DNA from: Monodelphis domestica
Taxonomy: Eukaryota; Chordata; Mammalia; Didelphimorphia; Didelphidae
Assembly (NCBI RefSeq): GCF_027887165.1
Contig: NC_077235.1
Span: 8,938,884-9,002,883 of the forward strand
DNA: 64,000 bases
Reading direction: 5' to 3'
The position numbers were made by a program, and so were the translations under genes. The notes below the pieces were generated by a model that was not told where the DNA came from, did not search any database, and saw only the letters and a list, made by a program, of their open reading frames with translations. Positions 32,645 to 43,520 of the stretch are shown one piece after another; within the stretch, counting starts at the first letter, position 1, and each line of letters opens with the position of its first letter.

Positions 32645-33192
32645 TTTTTTTTTCCTTTTATTAAAAAAAATTTAATTTAGAATATTTTTTCATGGTTACA
32701 TGATTCATGCTCTTTCTCTCTCCTCTTTACTCCCCTCTCCCAGAGCTAATGAGCAATTTCACTAGGTTATATATGTATCATTGTTCAAAACCTATTTCCA
32801 TGTTATTAATATTTGCATTTAGAATCTACATCCCCAGTCATATCCCCATCAAACCACATGATCGATCCTATGTTTTTCTTCTGCATTTCTACTCACACAG
32901 TTCTTTCTCTGGATTTGGATAGTGTTCTTTCTCATAAGTTCCTTGGTATTGTCCTGGGTTCATCATTCCTTATATCACAATAGTATTCCATCACCATTAT
33001 ATGCCACAATTTGTTCAGTCATTCCCCAATCGATGGACACCCCCTCATTTTCCATTTTTTTTGCCTCTATAAAAAGCACTGCTATAAATATTTTTGTACA
33101 AGTATTTTTCCATATTATCTCTTTGGGGTACAGATCCAACAGTGGTATGGCTGGATCAAAGGGTATACAATTTTTCAAGGCCCTTTAAGCAT
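32645..33192 (-). mobile_element. 5'-truncated L1, antisense
   Basis: On the minus strand it encodes the ORF2 C-terminus (IPFDPAIPLLDLYPKE, SIDWGMTEQ) and the 3' UTR, ending in a poly(T) run on the + strand at 32645. Flanks GGAGCAATTAGATCT (about 32631-32645) and GGAGCTCTTAGATCT (33193-33207) match at 13 of 15 and look like a diverged target duplication. Confidence 0.82.
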
Positions 33193-33209
33193 GGAGCTCT
33201 TAGATCTTG

Positions 33210-33358
33210 GTCAGATATCTGGACTTGGATGACTTAGTGACTGGAAGAAAGAGTGAGGCTGGTAACTGCCTCACTTAAATCTAATTTACTCACAAGTCAA
33301 GACATCACCGAGAGATATCCTTGGTCTTCTTTAAAGATGAAGGATGGACAACAACAAT
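33210..33358 (+). repeat. marsupial SINE 3' part
   Basis: Shows 'agtcaagacatcaccgagag', 'ccttggtcttctttaaagatgaaggatgga' and an (AAC)-type tail. Confidence 0.55.
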
Positions 33359-34500
33359 TTCAGAACAGTATAGTTTTCCATGCTTCTGTCTGTTTCAGCC
33401 CCACTAGTCTATAAACACTAGGAAGGCAGGCACTCTGGCTTATCTAAACTGTGACCCTGTCCAACAGCCAAGAGGGATTGGATCTGTATAGAGATATATA
33501 CTGGATTCAGTATAGAGAAATCCATAATCAAAAAATCCCTTTCTACAATGTCAGGTGGCACCTGGTCTGCAACAGTTTAGAGAGTTGTCTGGGGTCACTG
33601 AGAGGTCAAGTCACCTGTCCAGAGTCACATAGGCAGTCTGTGTCAGAAGCAGGACTTGCCCCCAGATCTTGCTGGCTTAGAGGCCATCTTTCTGTTCATA
33701 CTGCATTGCTTCCTCCTAGAATGAGCATAGGAGATAGCATTAGTTGAATGTTTATTGATCAAATCCATGTGGAGCTTGGTGGATCCTGTGCTGCAGCTGT
33801 GAACATTTTTTGAGTGCTTGAGGGTGGGCATCCAAGTGCCACTGAATTGGAGCTCAGAAGGTCAACCTCTATTCAGAGCATGAATCCCCTACAGTGATGA
33901 GGAGTTTGTATGGTCTTTACTGCCAGTAACCTGTGTTTCTACTTAATCTAATTAGACCAGTATCCAGTGTCCAATACATGAAAGACCCTCTTTAGCCCAG
34001 TTCCTGGTATATAACAGATACTTAATAAATGGTTATTTACCAAGTGTTGTTACAAAGATAAAAACCAAATTGCTTTTGCCCTTGAGAAGCTTATAGGACC
34101 ATTAACGTATGTACAAATGCAAAGTCGTTGCAAAAGAGAGAGATTAAATGGTGGGGTTAGAAAATACCATACTATGTTAGCATTTGAACTGGGCATTTCA
34201 GGTCAATGAGGCTTTTTAAGAGGTAGAGAGGAGAGTGAGTGTAATCTATCTTATGGGCTAGCCTTACAAAGTCTGGAAGACAGGAGATTTCTTGTATGTA
34301 CTTAGTACTTATATGCATGTTGTTTCCTCCATCAGAATATGAACTCTGTGAGGGCAGATCATGTTTTTATCTCTTTGTATATCAAGCACTTAGCCCAGTG
34401 GTGGCACATAATACTCTTTGCTTACAAATTCTGCTGTGAAAGTGTAATTTCATAACCACATACAAGGCTTACTAACCATGGCTTTCTTGACTCCGTTTTT
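33359..34500. other. upstream intergenic, old repeat scraps only
   Basis: MIR-like text at about 33570-33760 ('gaggtcaagtcacctgtcc') and L2-like tails at about 33990-34035 and 34310-34420 ('ctgtgagggcagatcatgtttttatctctttg'). No gene seen. Confidence 0.5.
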
Positions 34501-34955
34501 CTCTCTGCAGTTTTGGCCAATATGGTGGTTAGGTAGGCAGCTGACTAAAGTGACAGCCTTGGGGCATTCACGAAAACCTGCCCGTGGAAAACTGATTGCA
34601 ATATCGGGCAGTGAGGCAGCATTACCCTAATTCAAGGTAGAAGAATTCTTACTACAATTGCCGGACCCACACTTGAACAGTGAACTCGCCTCAGTGCGGA
34701 GGAACTAAATCTTCTAGGGAGAGATCTCAAGGCATCAGTGCGGGGTGGCTAGCAGGCGAGGCAGGTCTCTTAGCCTCGCCTAGTGAATGGCCTCCAGTCT
34801 AAACCCCCAAGGTAGGATTTTCCAGCTGGGAAAAAGCTTAACTCCCACCCTACTTCTTCTCTCCCCTCAGAGTATGGGCCTAAATCTTTTCCCCTTAGGA
34901 GCCTTCAAACTCAAGAAAGTTATTTCTAGTTTGTCTTAGGAAGACACGGAAGACT
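34501..34955. other. unclassified promoter-upstream sequence
   Basis: A pyrimidine tract with AG (tttttctctctgcag, ending 34510) is followed by non-repetitive sequence with a short perfect stem CTGCCCG/CGGGCAG (about 34578-34610). No ORF or RNA family could be assigned. It lies directly upstream of the WDR44 CpG island and could be a proximal regulatory region. Confidence 0.35.
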
Positions 34956-35282
34956 CCGCCCCTCCCAGTGACACATCTTTCTCGAGGGGGTGCGCGGGTC
35001 CTCCCGCCACGCACTCCTCCAGCACCCGGAGCCTCTTCTCCCCCCTCCTCCAGGCCAGCTTGGACGGGTCCGACCCCGCCCCGCCCAACCCCTCTCCTCT
35101 GGTTCTATCCTTCTCCTCCCGCGTTCCTTCCGGCCCCACCTAGTGTCGTCATTACGCAAGCGCACTGGCAGTTAGTTTCCCCGCCTCCTCGGGAAGGAGA
35201 GGTGGGAGCGGGGCTGCTCTCTGCCTCCGCCTCCGTCTCCCTCCTCCTCCCGCCCAGGTCGTTCATCGGCTGCCTCTTGAAC

Positions 35283-35292
35283 TCTCGCGAGG
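35283..35292 (+). promoter_or_regulatory. TCTCGCGAGA-type core promoter element
   Basis: TCTCGCGAGG matches 9 of 10 bases of the palindromic TCTCGCGAGA element found in TATA-less housekeeping promoters. It lies about 450 bp upstream of the start codon. Confidence 0.6.
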
Positions 35293-35740
35293 CTCAGCGC
35301 CCGTCGGTATTTTGAGGGCCCCCTTTCCTCAGCAGCTGCCGCTGCCGCCGCCGTCCCTGCGGTAAAAGCTGGAGCCGCCGCCTGCGCCCCCGCCCTCCCC
35401 CGCGGCACGGAGCCGGACCCGGAGCCGCCCCCTCCTCTTCCCCGCCCCTCTCTGGGCCGGAGCCGCCGGGAGCCCCCGATTTTCCTCAGCCGCCACCGCC
35501 CCGTCAGCCGGGGGACCATCTGAGAGCTGTTCACTCGCCTCAGGCTGAATCTACCCGCTGCCGCCAGCGGCGGAGCATCCTCCTTCTGTCGGTTCGCCTG
35601 GCCGGCCGACTTCCCCTTCCCTCCGGTGATCTGTCCGTACCCCCTCTCCAGCCCCGGCGGGCCGGGCTGCAACCTCTCTGCTGCCGGGGGCAGAAGGAGG
35701 AGGAGGGACCGCCGGCCCCCTCCCGGGGTGTGTCCCACAA

Positions 35741-35817
35741 ATGGCGTCGGACAGCGACACCGAGGAGTTCTACGATGCCCCCGAGGACGTGCACCTGGGG
35801 GGTGCCTACCCCGCCGG
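35741..35817 (+). CDS. WDR44: WDR44 exon 1 coding part (WD repeat-containing protein 44)
   Basis: WDR44 is a Rab11-binding, peripheral membrane WD40 protein of recycling endosomes. It also links to GRAF proteins at tubular endosomes and to ER VAP proteins. The ATG at 35741 opens M-A-S-D-S-D-T-E-E-F-Y-D-A-P-E-D, followed by VHLGGAYPAG. This is nearly the known WDR44 N-terminus (recalled human protein: MASESDTEEFYDAPEDVHLG). Residues 9-15, EFYDAPE, form an FFAT-type VAP-binding motif preceded by an acidic stretch. The exon ends after two bases of codon 26 (GG), so the intron is phase 2. The rest of the protein (about 900 residues in human, WD repeats in the C-terminal half) lies beyond the window. 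The start has G at +4 but C at -3, an average Kozak context, and is the first ATG of the exon. Confidence 0.93.
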
Positions 35818-35823
35818 GTAAGG
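35818..35823 (+). other. WDR44: splice donor of WDR44 intron 1
   Basis: GG|GTAAGG is a consensus U2-type donor. It splits codon 26 after its second base, matching the Gly encoded at that point in WDR44. Confidence 0.9.
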
Positions 35824-36010
35824 AGCGCCTCCCCTCGACCCCAGCAGTGGGACTGCCTTCCAGCCCCACCACTACCCTCCCGGTCTCCCTTCTCCCCCTT
35901 GCGAAGCCCAATCTCGGACCCTGGCAGGGAGGGGCAGCCGCTCCCCCACCCTCCCTTCGGGGGTTCTGAGCGAGGGCGTCCCGGGCTCCCCACCTCTACC
36001 TCTGGCCGTC

Positions 36011-37200
36011 CCGCTTCCGGGCCCGAACAGGTTAGGGATGCGTCTTAACTCAGGGCTCCCAAGACTTGTCTTTCATTGATTTAGCTTTGGCCCCGGAGGG
36101 GCCGAGGTAAAGAGCTATGGAGCTCAGACTTGGTCCATGTCATCTTTGCGCTGTTCCTGTCTTGTAAGTGCAGAGGTAACGAACTTTTCCCCATCCACTG
36201 CAATGCACTTAAGGACCGGGTTGGGAAGAAGCGGTAGGGCTTTGCCTCTCACCACAGCTGGTAACTACATTTCTTTAAGCACTGCTAGGAGGCAAAGCCA
36301 ATTGACCACTGGGTTCCAACTCTAGGGGAAACGGCGGTCTAAATAAAGGGGGAGACTAGATAACTATAAATGTACTTAACGCACCGCCAAGTAAGAGATA
36401 TAAACAAGTGCTGAGTAATCTGGTGGTTGGAAGCATAGCTCCAGCTTTGTACTTTCTCCTTAATTTTGCAAGATGTTTTGGTGACTGGGAATATGTAAGA
36501 AAGATGTTGAGTAGTTTTACTGTAGTTACATATTGACTTTTCTCTGTAGGTCTCGCTTTTCTCGACCTTGAGGCTTCATTTCGAATGCCACTTGGAGCCC
36601 CTCTCCCTCTAGCCTAAAGGGAAAGGAAGTTTACTCCCTTCTTGTTTGTTTAGGAGCAAAAATTGTTCGCCACTGGAATTATTCAACTTTGCACGTTAGT
36701 CACTTGCCTGGTTGTGTATTTTAGACTGCCATTGTCTCTTTTGTTAAGTAAATAGTAACTGTTGAATGTAGGGTACCCTTTGTGCTTACCCAGCTATGGA
36801 CCAATTTCGTATAATGCCAGTTCCAATGCTTTCTACATACCTTCTGTTCTAAAAGGTACTATACCTTTCTTCCGACATTGAAAATGGGTAAATTTGAAAT
36901 CTGCAGTTAGTTCTATAGCAGCCAGAGCCCTAGCTACTGACTCCTCTTCTTGGGCAGCTCCAGGGTATACACACTTGGATCAGCCATGAGCAATGACTCT
37001 CTCACCCATTATCTGCTCATTTTCACCATTCTGTAATTGATTGCTGGTAAGGGCTGATGTTAAATGCGTGTTGTGCCTTATTTCACTTAAATTTGGGGGC
37101 TAAGACAGGTGCATCATCAGATCTAAGAGTACAGCAAATATACTCCTTTTCTATAATCAAGGTTTTAAAAGTTTTTGCCTCCTTGAAAAAATTGCAGCAA
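36011..37200. other. proximal intron 1, no repeat recognised
   Basis: Relatively repeat-free sequence next to the promoter, so it may hold regulatory elements. No specific site can be supported. Confidence 0.45.
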
Positions 37201-37204
37201 GAAA

Positions 37205-37430
37205 TTATGACCCTTAGGACTTGAAATGTAGAGTTTGAAGGGACCCTCCAGGCAATCCAGACCAAGCCTCTCCTTTGACAGATGAGGGACTGAGATCCCC
37301 TGAGGTTTATTTGTCCAAGGTCACACAGGTAATTCAGTGAGGTGGCAGAGGTGGTATTTGGACTCAGTCCTCTGTTTCCAAATCTAGCACTCCTTGCACT
37401 GCACCACAGTGTCTCTCCCATTTTAGACAT
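37205..37430 (+). repeat. MIR3-like SINE
   Basis: Shows 'gaaatgtagagtttgaaggg', 'tttgacagatgagggactgag', 'ttgtccaaggtcacacaggt' and 'ctagcactccttgcactgcacc', the order of the MIR3 core. Holds the source copy of the 74 bp duplication (37235-37308). Confidence 0.7.
37235..37308 (+). repeat. 74 bp exact direct repeat, copy 1
   Basis: Identical over 74 bases to 38078-38151. This copy sits in its natural MIR3 context. Confidence 0.95.
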
Positions 37431-37499
37431 TCTCAGTCTGAAGCTGCCGCAGCATCATCCTCCTTTACCTACTGTCTGAAGCCATTTATTCTTGAGGTG

Positions 37500-38240
37500 A
37501 CAGTTGGATTTTTTGAAATTATTAAGTCATGGTATTACAGTGATCTTGGACTCCATTGAGGGACTCTAGGCTTCCAAGGAACAGGGTGGTGATGGTCCCA
37601 TTATCTTCTACTTTCTTCAGACCTCATCTGGAGCATGATATTTTGGTTCTGGGCGCCACATTTTAGGAATGACATTGATAAGTCTGAAAGTGTCTTAGAG
37701 CTGGGTAACCAAGATGGTGAAGGACCTTGAATCCATGTCATGAGGATCAGTTGAAAAATCTAGAGAAGAGAAGCCTGGGGAGGGGGACAGGCACAACAGT
37801 TCTCTTTTAGGTATTTGAGGGGCTGTCAACCTGAAGGAGAGATTAGACTTGTTCTGCTTGGCTCCAAAGGGTATCATCAGGAGCACTGGGATGAGAGGGA
37901 GCTGTGGGGGAAGTTTCACATAGGCCAATTTCAGTTTGTTGGTAGGAAAACCATTAGTGTTGGCTGTCACACAGTGGAACAGGCTGCCTTGGGAAGTAGT
38001 GGTCATTCATCCTCTATGCCTTACCCCTCCAGGTCTTCAAGCAGAGGCTGAACAACTACTTGGTGGGTATGTTAAAGTTGAAGGGACCCTCCAGGCAATC
38101 CAGACCAAGCCTCTCCTTTGACAGATGAGGGACTGAGATCCCCTGAGGTTTGTGTATGGGGAGGGTCCTTTTGTTCATGGGTTGGATTAGTTGGTCCCTG
38201 AGGGCCCTTCCAACTCTCAGATTTTGTGATTTGGCAATAA
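37500..38240 (+). repeat. L3/CR1-like LINE 3' region
   Basis: Landmarks in order: 'cctcatctggagcatgatat', 'ttctgggcgccacattttagg', 'ggctgtcacacagtggaacaggctgcctt', 'ggtcttcaagcagaggctgaac', 'gggttggattagttggtccctgagggcccttccaactctcag', 'attttgtgattt'. It is interrupted by copy 2 of the 74 bp repeat. Confidence 0.7.
38078..38151 (+). repeat. 74 bp exact direct repeat, copy 2, inside the L3/CR1
   Basis: MIR3-derived text placed between 'ttggtgggtatgttaaag' and 'gtgtatggggaggg' of the L3/CR1. Removing it leaves a plausible uninterrupted LINE 3' end. Confidence 0.9.
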
Positions 38241-39040
38241 TATTCATAACTTGTGGCTAACCAGTCAGTTCGTTAGCTTATCATCAAAATAAGAATGGTT
38301 AGTTTTATTTGAGTTGGTGAAATAATTTCTTATCCAGGGATATTGTAGCTTCCCAAGCTCTTTGATACTGTGGTACTTGAGAAGCAAATGTCTCTTGGGA
38401 CATAGCTTCCTATTTTTAACCAAAACCTGCCCTAACTGCTCACCATGTACAGTTCTATAGTTAGAGCTGCATCGTGTTGTCTGTGTGTGGATTTCACTTC
38501 TTGTTCTTGTGGTAGCAATAGCAGAGAAGGGAAGGAGGCATTGGAACTCAAGGAACTTCTCACTAGGAATCAGTCTAAAGAATCACCAATACTAGGCAGG
38601 ACAAGGCAAACTGGTGACTGCTAAAAAAAAAAAAGGTGGCAGGAACATGTTGGTCCCTCCTTTCCTAGATCACTGGTGGTTGTTTTCTTTCCTACTCCAA
38701 GAGAACCAAAATGACATCAAAATTTCTGGGTCAGTGTATACAGTGTGTCTGACTGTGGCTAATCAGACCAATATGAGCTCAGAATGCTCTACCACAAGTC
38801 AGACACAAATAACCAGAATGAACACTTGGCCTGGAGATGTCTCTATATTTGCTCATCTTACATTTACCTAGATTACTAGCTAGGCATCATAAGGCAGAGC
38901 CAACCTGTTACTTGGTATAAGCCAGTAGGTTAAATGGGGATACTTCAAAGAGCATTCTGTGCTATACATTTTGATTGAGGACATAATCTTTTTTTAAACT
39001 GAATGATTGTGAACTTAGAGTGATCTCTCTGGACTGTTTC
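38241..39040. other. intron, nothing recognised
   Basis: No gene or classifiable repeat. The open frame at 38614-38871 starts in a poly(A)-like run and resembles nothing known. Confidence 0.45.
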
Positions 39041-39044
39041 AGTG

Positions 39045-39240
39045 GAGTGGAAGCCAGCCGAATTGGACTTGGAGGTGGAGGGCCCTGGGTTTGAACTTTG
39101 ATTCTTCTGCTTACTTACCATTGTCAAGTTCCTTCTCTTCTCTAGGGCTTAGTTTCTTCATCTTTAAAAAAGTGAAAGATTTTAACTAGATGGTTGCTGA
39201 GATCTCTGCCAGGTCTGAAATTATGATATTATGATCTTGT
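39045..39240 (+). repeat. MIR SINE
   Basis: Shows 'ggccctgggtttgaactttg', 'gtcaagttccttctcttctctagggcttagtttcttcatc' and 'tggttgctgagatctctgccaggtctg', the MIR order. Confidence 0.6.
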
Positions 39241-39268
39241 TGTATTTTTATCTTCATATTCCCAGCAC

Positions 39269-39812
39269 TGTTGTGGTGAAAATTTCACCTTTTAAGATTG
39301 TTATAATATTGAACAATGGCCGCCAAGGAATTTACTTATGAAATTCCTAAAATGAAACACTCAAGTCAGAATGGAGTTTATGGAGGTTTAATCACAATGG
39401 GAGTAGGGAAAAGGAGAGGGAGAGAAGGAGAGAGGAGAAAAGGGAAAGGGGCTACTCAACCTGTGACGAAGGCAGAGGGAGTTTAGGCCCAAAGGGCCAA
39501 GGTGGAAGGAATCAGCCCTTGACTCACGTCACTGATCTGAAGGGAAGCTGTCTGTGGGCCTCCTCTCTGTTCAAGCTTCTAACACGAACTGCCGTCTAGC
39601 TCTCTCCACAGAAAGTGCGCGAATTCCAGAGGCTGTTTCCTACCTCACTTCCTGTGCCTCTCATGTGCCAAAGGTGACTCTAGCTTGGCTTAGGACGGCC
39701 CAGTTGGGCAGTTAGTTATTTCTGATTTGTCATTGACTAGCACATGCCCGTGTAGTGTGGGTGTGCACAATTTTTGGGTGCTAGACCAAGATGGAGACTT
39801 TTAAAATTCACA
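39269..39812 (+). mobile_element. solo LTR, 544 bp, 4 bp target duplication
   Basis: Starts TGTTGTGGTGAA and ends AAAATTCACA. It is flanked by GCAC at 39265-39268 and 39813-39816. It sits inside an L2-like 3' end (cccagcac / ctagcacatagttggtac) that rejoins perfectly when the LTR is removed. Blocks 'cgccaaggaatt...taattcc', 'actcaagtca', 'atggag.ttt' and 'gggccaa..ggcc' are shared with the LTR at 59396-60384. No internal retroviral genes. Confidence 0.78.
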
Positions 39813-40279
39813 GCACCTAGCACATAGTTGGTACTTTTATTGAATTGAACGACTGAGAAATCACTCTAGTCCTATCACATAAAACTTTTTTGTCTTAAGT
39901 TTCTGATGAGGTTGGAGATGCTCGTTGCTTTTTGAAAATATTCAAAAGTCCAAAATCATATTTATGAGACTTGCTGTTATATTGACACAAAAGCAATCTA
40001 TTTTGAAAGGGAGCATTCATTTACGTGTTCGATATTGGAGACTCAGAGCAGACAAACGTTAAGACTGTAGGAGCGGAATGTGTCGCAGGATTCTTTGGGC
40101 AGAGAGGACCTGAGAATTTGTTCACAATCTTATTCTCAATTTTCAGGTTGTATTGGCAGGAAACACCTTTTCAGGTCCAAATAACATTTGTTATTGCCGT
40201 GCTTTTAGGAATGTTTGTAGGTGTGTACACTGTACACAACGTAAGCCTGTTCTAAGGCACTTCTAACTTGGTAAATTTG

Positions 40280-40420
40280 GATTATGGAGCCATAGAATCT
40301 TTGGGTTGGAAGGGATCCTAGGAGATTATGACCAGCTTTCTCATATCATACATGTAGAAACTGGGCTGGTGGAAATGTTAATTTGCCCAGTTGCTCTCAG
40401 AATAATACCATTTATTTTAT
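40280..40420 (+). repeat. MIR3-like SINE
   Basis: Shows 'gccatagaatctttgggttggaagggatcctaggagattatgacc' in pieces, then 'catgtagaaactgggc'. Confidence 0.6.
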
Positions 40421-40789
40421 TCAACATTCACAGGACTTAATCCTTCAAAACTCATCTTAAGATGAGATTCTACTGTCCACACATATTCTTTAGACAACAG
40501 CTGTGAGATTATCCCACTGCTCAACAGGCCCTGCCCAACCCCACCCAGTTCTGTAATGGGGAAAATTACATTCCTGATACATGGCCTTTTCCTTCACTTC
40601 CTGAGGAGGAAATACAGGAGAGGTGGTATAGGCTGTACAATTAGGGGTTTTAGTTGACCATCAGCTCCAGTATGAGGTAACAGTGAAACATGGCTGTCTT
40701 AAAAGCTAATGCAATTGGAGCTTCATTAATGGAAGCAATGTACCCCGAGCAAGGGAAATGGTAGTCCTGCCACATTCTCACCAATTACT

Positions 40790-41300
40790 CTGTATCTGAA
40801 GTAATGTGCAGCAAAAATATCTGAGGGACATGAACAGACTGGAAAAAGTCCAGAGGAACATAGGATTCTCTAACCCTCCTGCGGCATACCCAGCAAGCTA
40901 TCATTTTGGTCATTTCTTAAATGTCTCTGGGGATGGGCATTTTAACAACTTTCTAAGAGTCAAGTCAGAAGTGGGTGTGTATACAAGAGGTGTTTCCAAA
41001 GTAAAATCAACAGGACTTGGCAACAGCTTAGATATGTGGAGAGTGAGAGTGAGGAGATGATGGAAGGAGGAAGGAGGATGCTCTTGAGAGTTGAAAGGGG
41101 AGAATATTTTCAGAGAAAGATGAATTCAATTTGGATGTGTTGAGTTTAAGATGTATATAAAGACATCTAGTTTGAGATGTCCAGTAGGCAGTTGGGGATT
41201 CAAGATTAAAAGTGAGGGGCGTGGAGTCAGGGCTTGATGAGTAAATCTGAGAATCTCCAGTACAGAGATGATAGTTGAATATGTGGCGGCCCTTTCCACT
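40790..41300 (+). repeat. old LINE-derived repeats (CR1-like start, then the family seen at 1000-1760)
   Basis: 'gggacatgaacagactggaaaaagtccagagga' is CR1/L3-like. From about 40925 the text 'aatcaacaggacttggcaacagcttagatatgtgg', 'gttgagtttaagatgt' and 'gatgtccagtaggcagttgg' belongs to an old LINE-derived family. Confidence 0.45.
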
Positions 41301-43015
41301 TTGTGATGGCCTTAATTGTTGGGGAGTTTTTCCTTACATAGGCATTAAATTTGCCACTTTTACCCATTGATTGTTCCTAGCTTTGCCTTGTGGGGCCACT
41401 CAGAACAAGTATAATCCTCTTTCAATTAGCACAACTCTCATGTGGAAGGCAGCCTGTCACTGGGCAGAACTGGGATCCCAGAGAGGCTCTTGTGAAAGGG
41501 TGACTGATTTTGACTCAAATATACTTTGAGGATAAGGAATTCTTGGTCCCCCAAAGTGTTCACACAGCCTGGACCACCTCTGGGATATTGTCAAATGACT
41601 TCTACCTGTAGTAGAGCAGCTGTTAAGGTCCCTGCCTACTCTTGAGAGACCATTATTTTCAACTGAGTGGCTTTGCATCAACTCACCTCAAACATTGAGG
41701 AAGTGCCTAGGTATGGTTAATTTCAGAAAATGGTTGCACAGAAGATAGACTGGCAAGTAGAGGGGGTATTGAAGTGTAAGATGCCCAGGCTTTGGAGTCA
41801 GGAGGTGTGGGTGATGTAGCCCCATAGTAAATTCACTTGTCTCACCATCTCCTTCAAATCCGTTCCTCTCTGGGCCTCGATTTCTTTTTCTATAAAATGA
41901 AAAAGTTAGACATAGTAATTTTCAAGGATTTATGATAATTTTTTCTCTTATTGAAATCCATTAGTGTGCTTCTGCAGACAGATATTTAGTTTAAACATGC
42001 CTTAAGAGTACCAGGCTCTTTGCTATGTTTTTGCTTGTTGTCTTTCAGGTCATTGTTTGAGCCCTCTTTCTAACTGGGTAAGTTTTATATCCGTGGAGAG
42101 CCCCTACTGCTATTTAGCATTGATTATGCAGACTTGTTCCTAGGCTTTTGAGGGTAGCACATTGTCATTATAAAGGAGGACTCTCTGTCACTCTCAATTT
42201 TATTTGGGGATGGTGCAAGTTCTTTATGATGGCCTGGAAAAAAGGAAGGTGCCTGGACCCCAAGGGCAAGTATTGCCTGGCAACTCTAATTTCCATTTTT
42301 GGCCTAGCTTTTTTGAGTTTTTGTCATTTAGCCCCTCCGAGGGTCTGACTATAGCTAGCACAAAGCCTTTTGTTCAGATTGCTGGCAGGAGATAGATGGT
42401 GCCTAGGACTTACTGCATGTCCTTGGGGCCTACCTGGTTACCTCTAAATTTTGCCAAATGATCTTCCTCGTTTTAAGTCAAAAATGTCTATGAGAGCAAA
42501 AGGTTTCTTTGTTTCTCTGGAGTTTTATTTTTAATTCCTTTTAGTTCATATTCTTTTGGATTTGAAAATAACCAATCATGCTTAGCTTTGAATAGCAGAT
42601 GAATAGTATATCCTATTTTTTTTTAAATGGAGAACTGAGGATACATTATGCTGCAAGATTTTCTAGTCTAAAGGAAAAACTTGCTGTAGGTGCCTTAATG
42701 GAAAATGTCGATTCCCATGTCAGTATGTCCTTGTTTTTGGTGATAATCTTTCATTGTATGTGATTGGAGATCTTTGGGAGAGGCTCCTTAAAGTGATAAA
42801 TGACCACTTCTCATTGATTTAAAGTTGATTTTCGTTGGTAGAAAAACATTTCTAAGCTTATTTTGCCTAGTATCAACTATGGGATGCATCATTCTGAACT
42901 GAGGGGGAAACTGATGATGTAGGTTAAGAACAGGTTCTTAATGTAACCTTTAACTATAAATGAACCATGGAAGTAACACAAGTAATTTGACTTTGACAAC
43001 ATAGAGTTAAATCTC
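41301..43015. other. intron, no gene or clear repeat
   Basis: A MIR-like scrap is seen at about 41790-41910 ('ggagtcaggaggtgtgg', 'cctcgatttctttttctataaaatg'). Otherwise unassigned. Confidence 0.4.
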
Positions 43016-43019
43016 ATTG

Positions 43020-43520
43020 TCCAGTCTCTTATCCTCACAAGCAATATTTAGCCATTCCCAAGTTCTTGGACTCATACTTAATTTCCAGCTTTTTGTTATT
43101 AAAAATTACACTCCTATGAATCTTTTTTATATCCTTGCTATCCTCAAACTTCCTTGAAGGCAACAACCTAATTGTATGATTGCTGGGTCAAAGGGTATGA
43201 ACAGTTGGATAATTTCAATTGCATAGTTCCATATTGTTTTCCTAAATGGTTGGACTAATGCATAATTCTCTCCTGGTGGTAAATTAGCATGCCTTTCTAT
43301 ACTAAGCCTCTCCAACACTGAATTTCCCTTTTTTCTCCCTTTTTATTGATGGACTGCATGGTATCTCAGAATTTTTGTTTTGTAGTTCTCTCATTAGAAA
43401 GGTTTTTTTCCCCAGCGTTTTTCAGATGATTGCTGATTATGTTTCTTCTTTTGAAAAAGTAGTTATTCTTATCCTTTGATAATTTCTGTACTGGAGAATT
43501 TTGATTCTTTGTTGTATTAT
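43020..43520 (-). repeat. L1 ORF2 3' region, antisense, old
   Basis: The minus strand gives LVQPFRKTIWNYA and IPFDPAIIQLG (43127-43318), the L1 ORF2 C-terminus. To the right, text similar to the antisense L1 at 17090 continues. Confidence 0.7.

Larger units (their letters stand above)
34960..36010 (+). promoter_or_regulatory. WDR44: CpG island promoter of WDR44
   Basis: The only GC-rich, CpG-rich stretch in the window, overlapping the first exon. It contains several GC boxes (ccccgccccgccc near 35073, ccccgcctcc near 35179, ccccgcccc near 35441), a TTACGCAA motif at about 35151 and TCTCGCGAGG at 35283-35292. No TATA box is evident. The transcription start cannot be placed exactly, but is likely within about 35280-35500. 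From 35293 to the start codon there is no upstream ATG, so the 5' UTR carries no upstream ATG reading frame. Long GC-rich open frames on both strands here (for example 35172-35993 minus) are composition artefacts. Confidence 0.85.

Noticed and set aside
34510..34620. Resemblance to U4 snRNA (ccaat...ggt.tta and ttgcaatat...ggca blocks)
   Set aside because: Only two short blocks match, with about 10 nt wrong spacing and no matching 5' or Sm-site region. Not enough to call a snRNA pseudogene.
35172..35993. 273-codon open frame on the minus strand in the CpG island
   Set aside because: GC-rich composition removes stop codons in several frames at once. The protein is low-complexity Gly/Arg/Pro, with no domain. 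The + strand has a clear WDR44 exon here.
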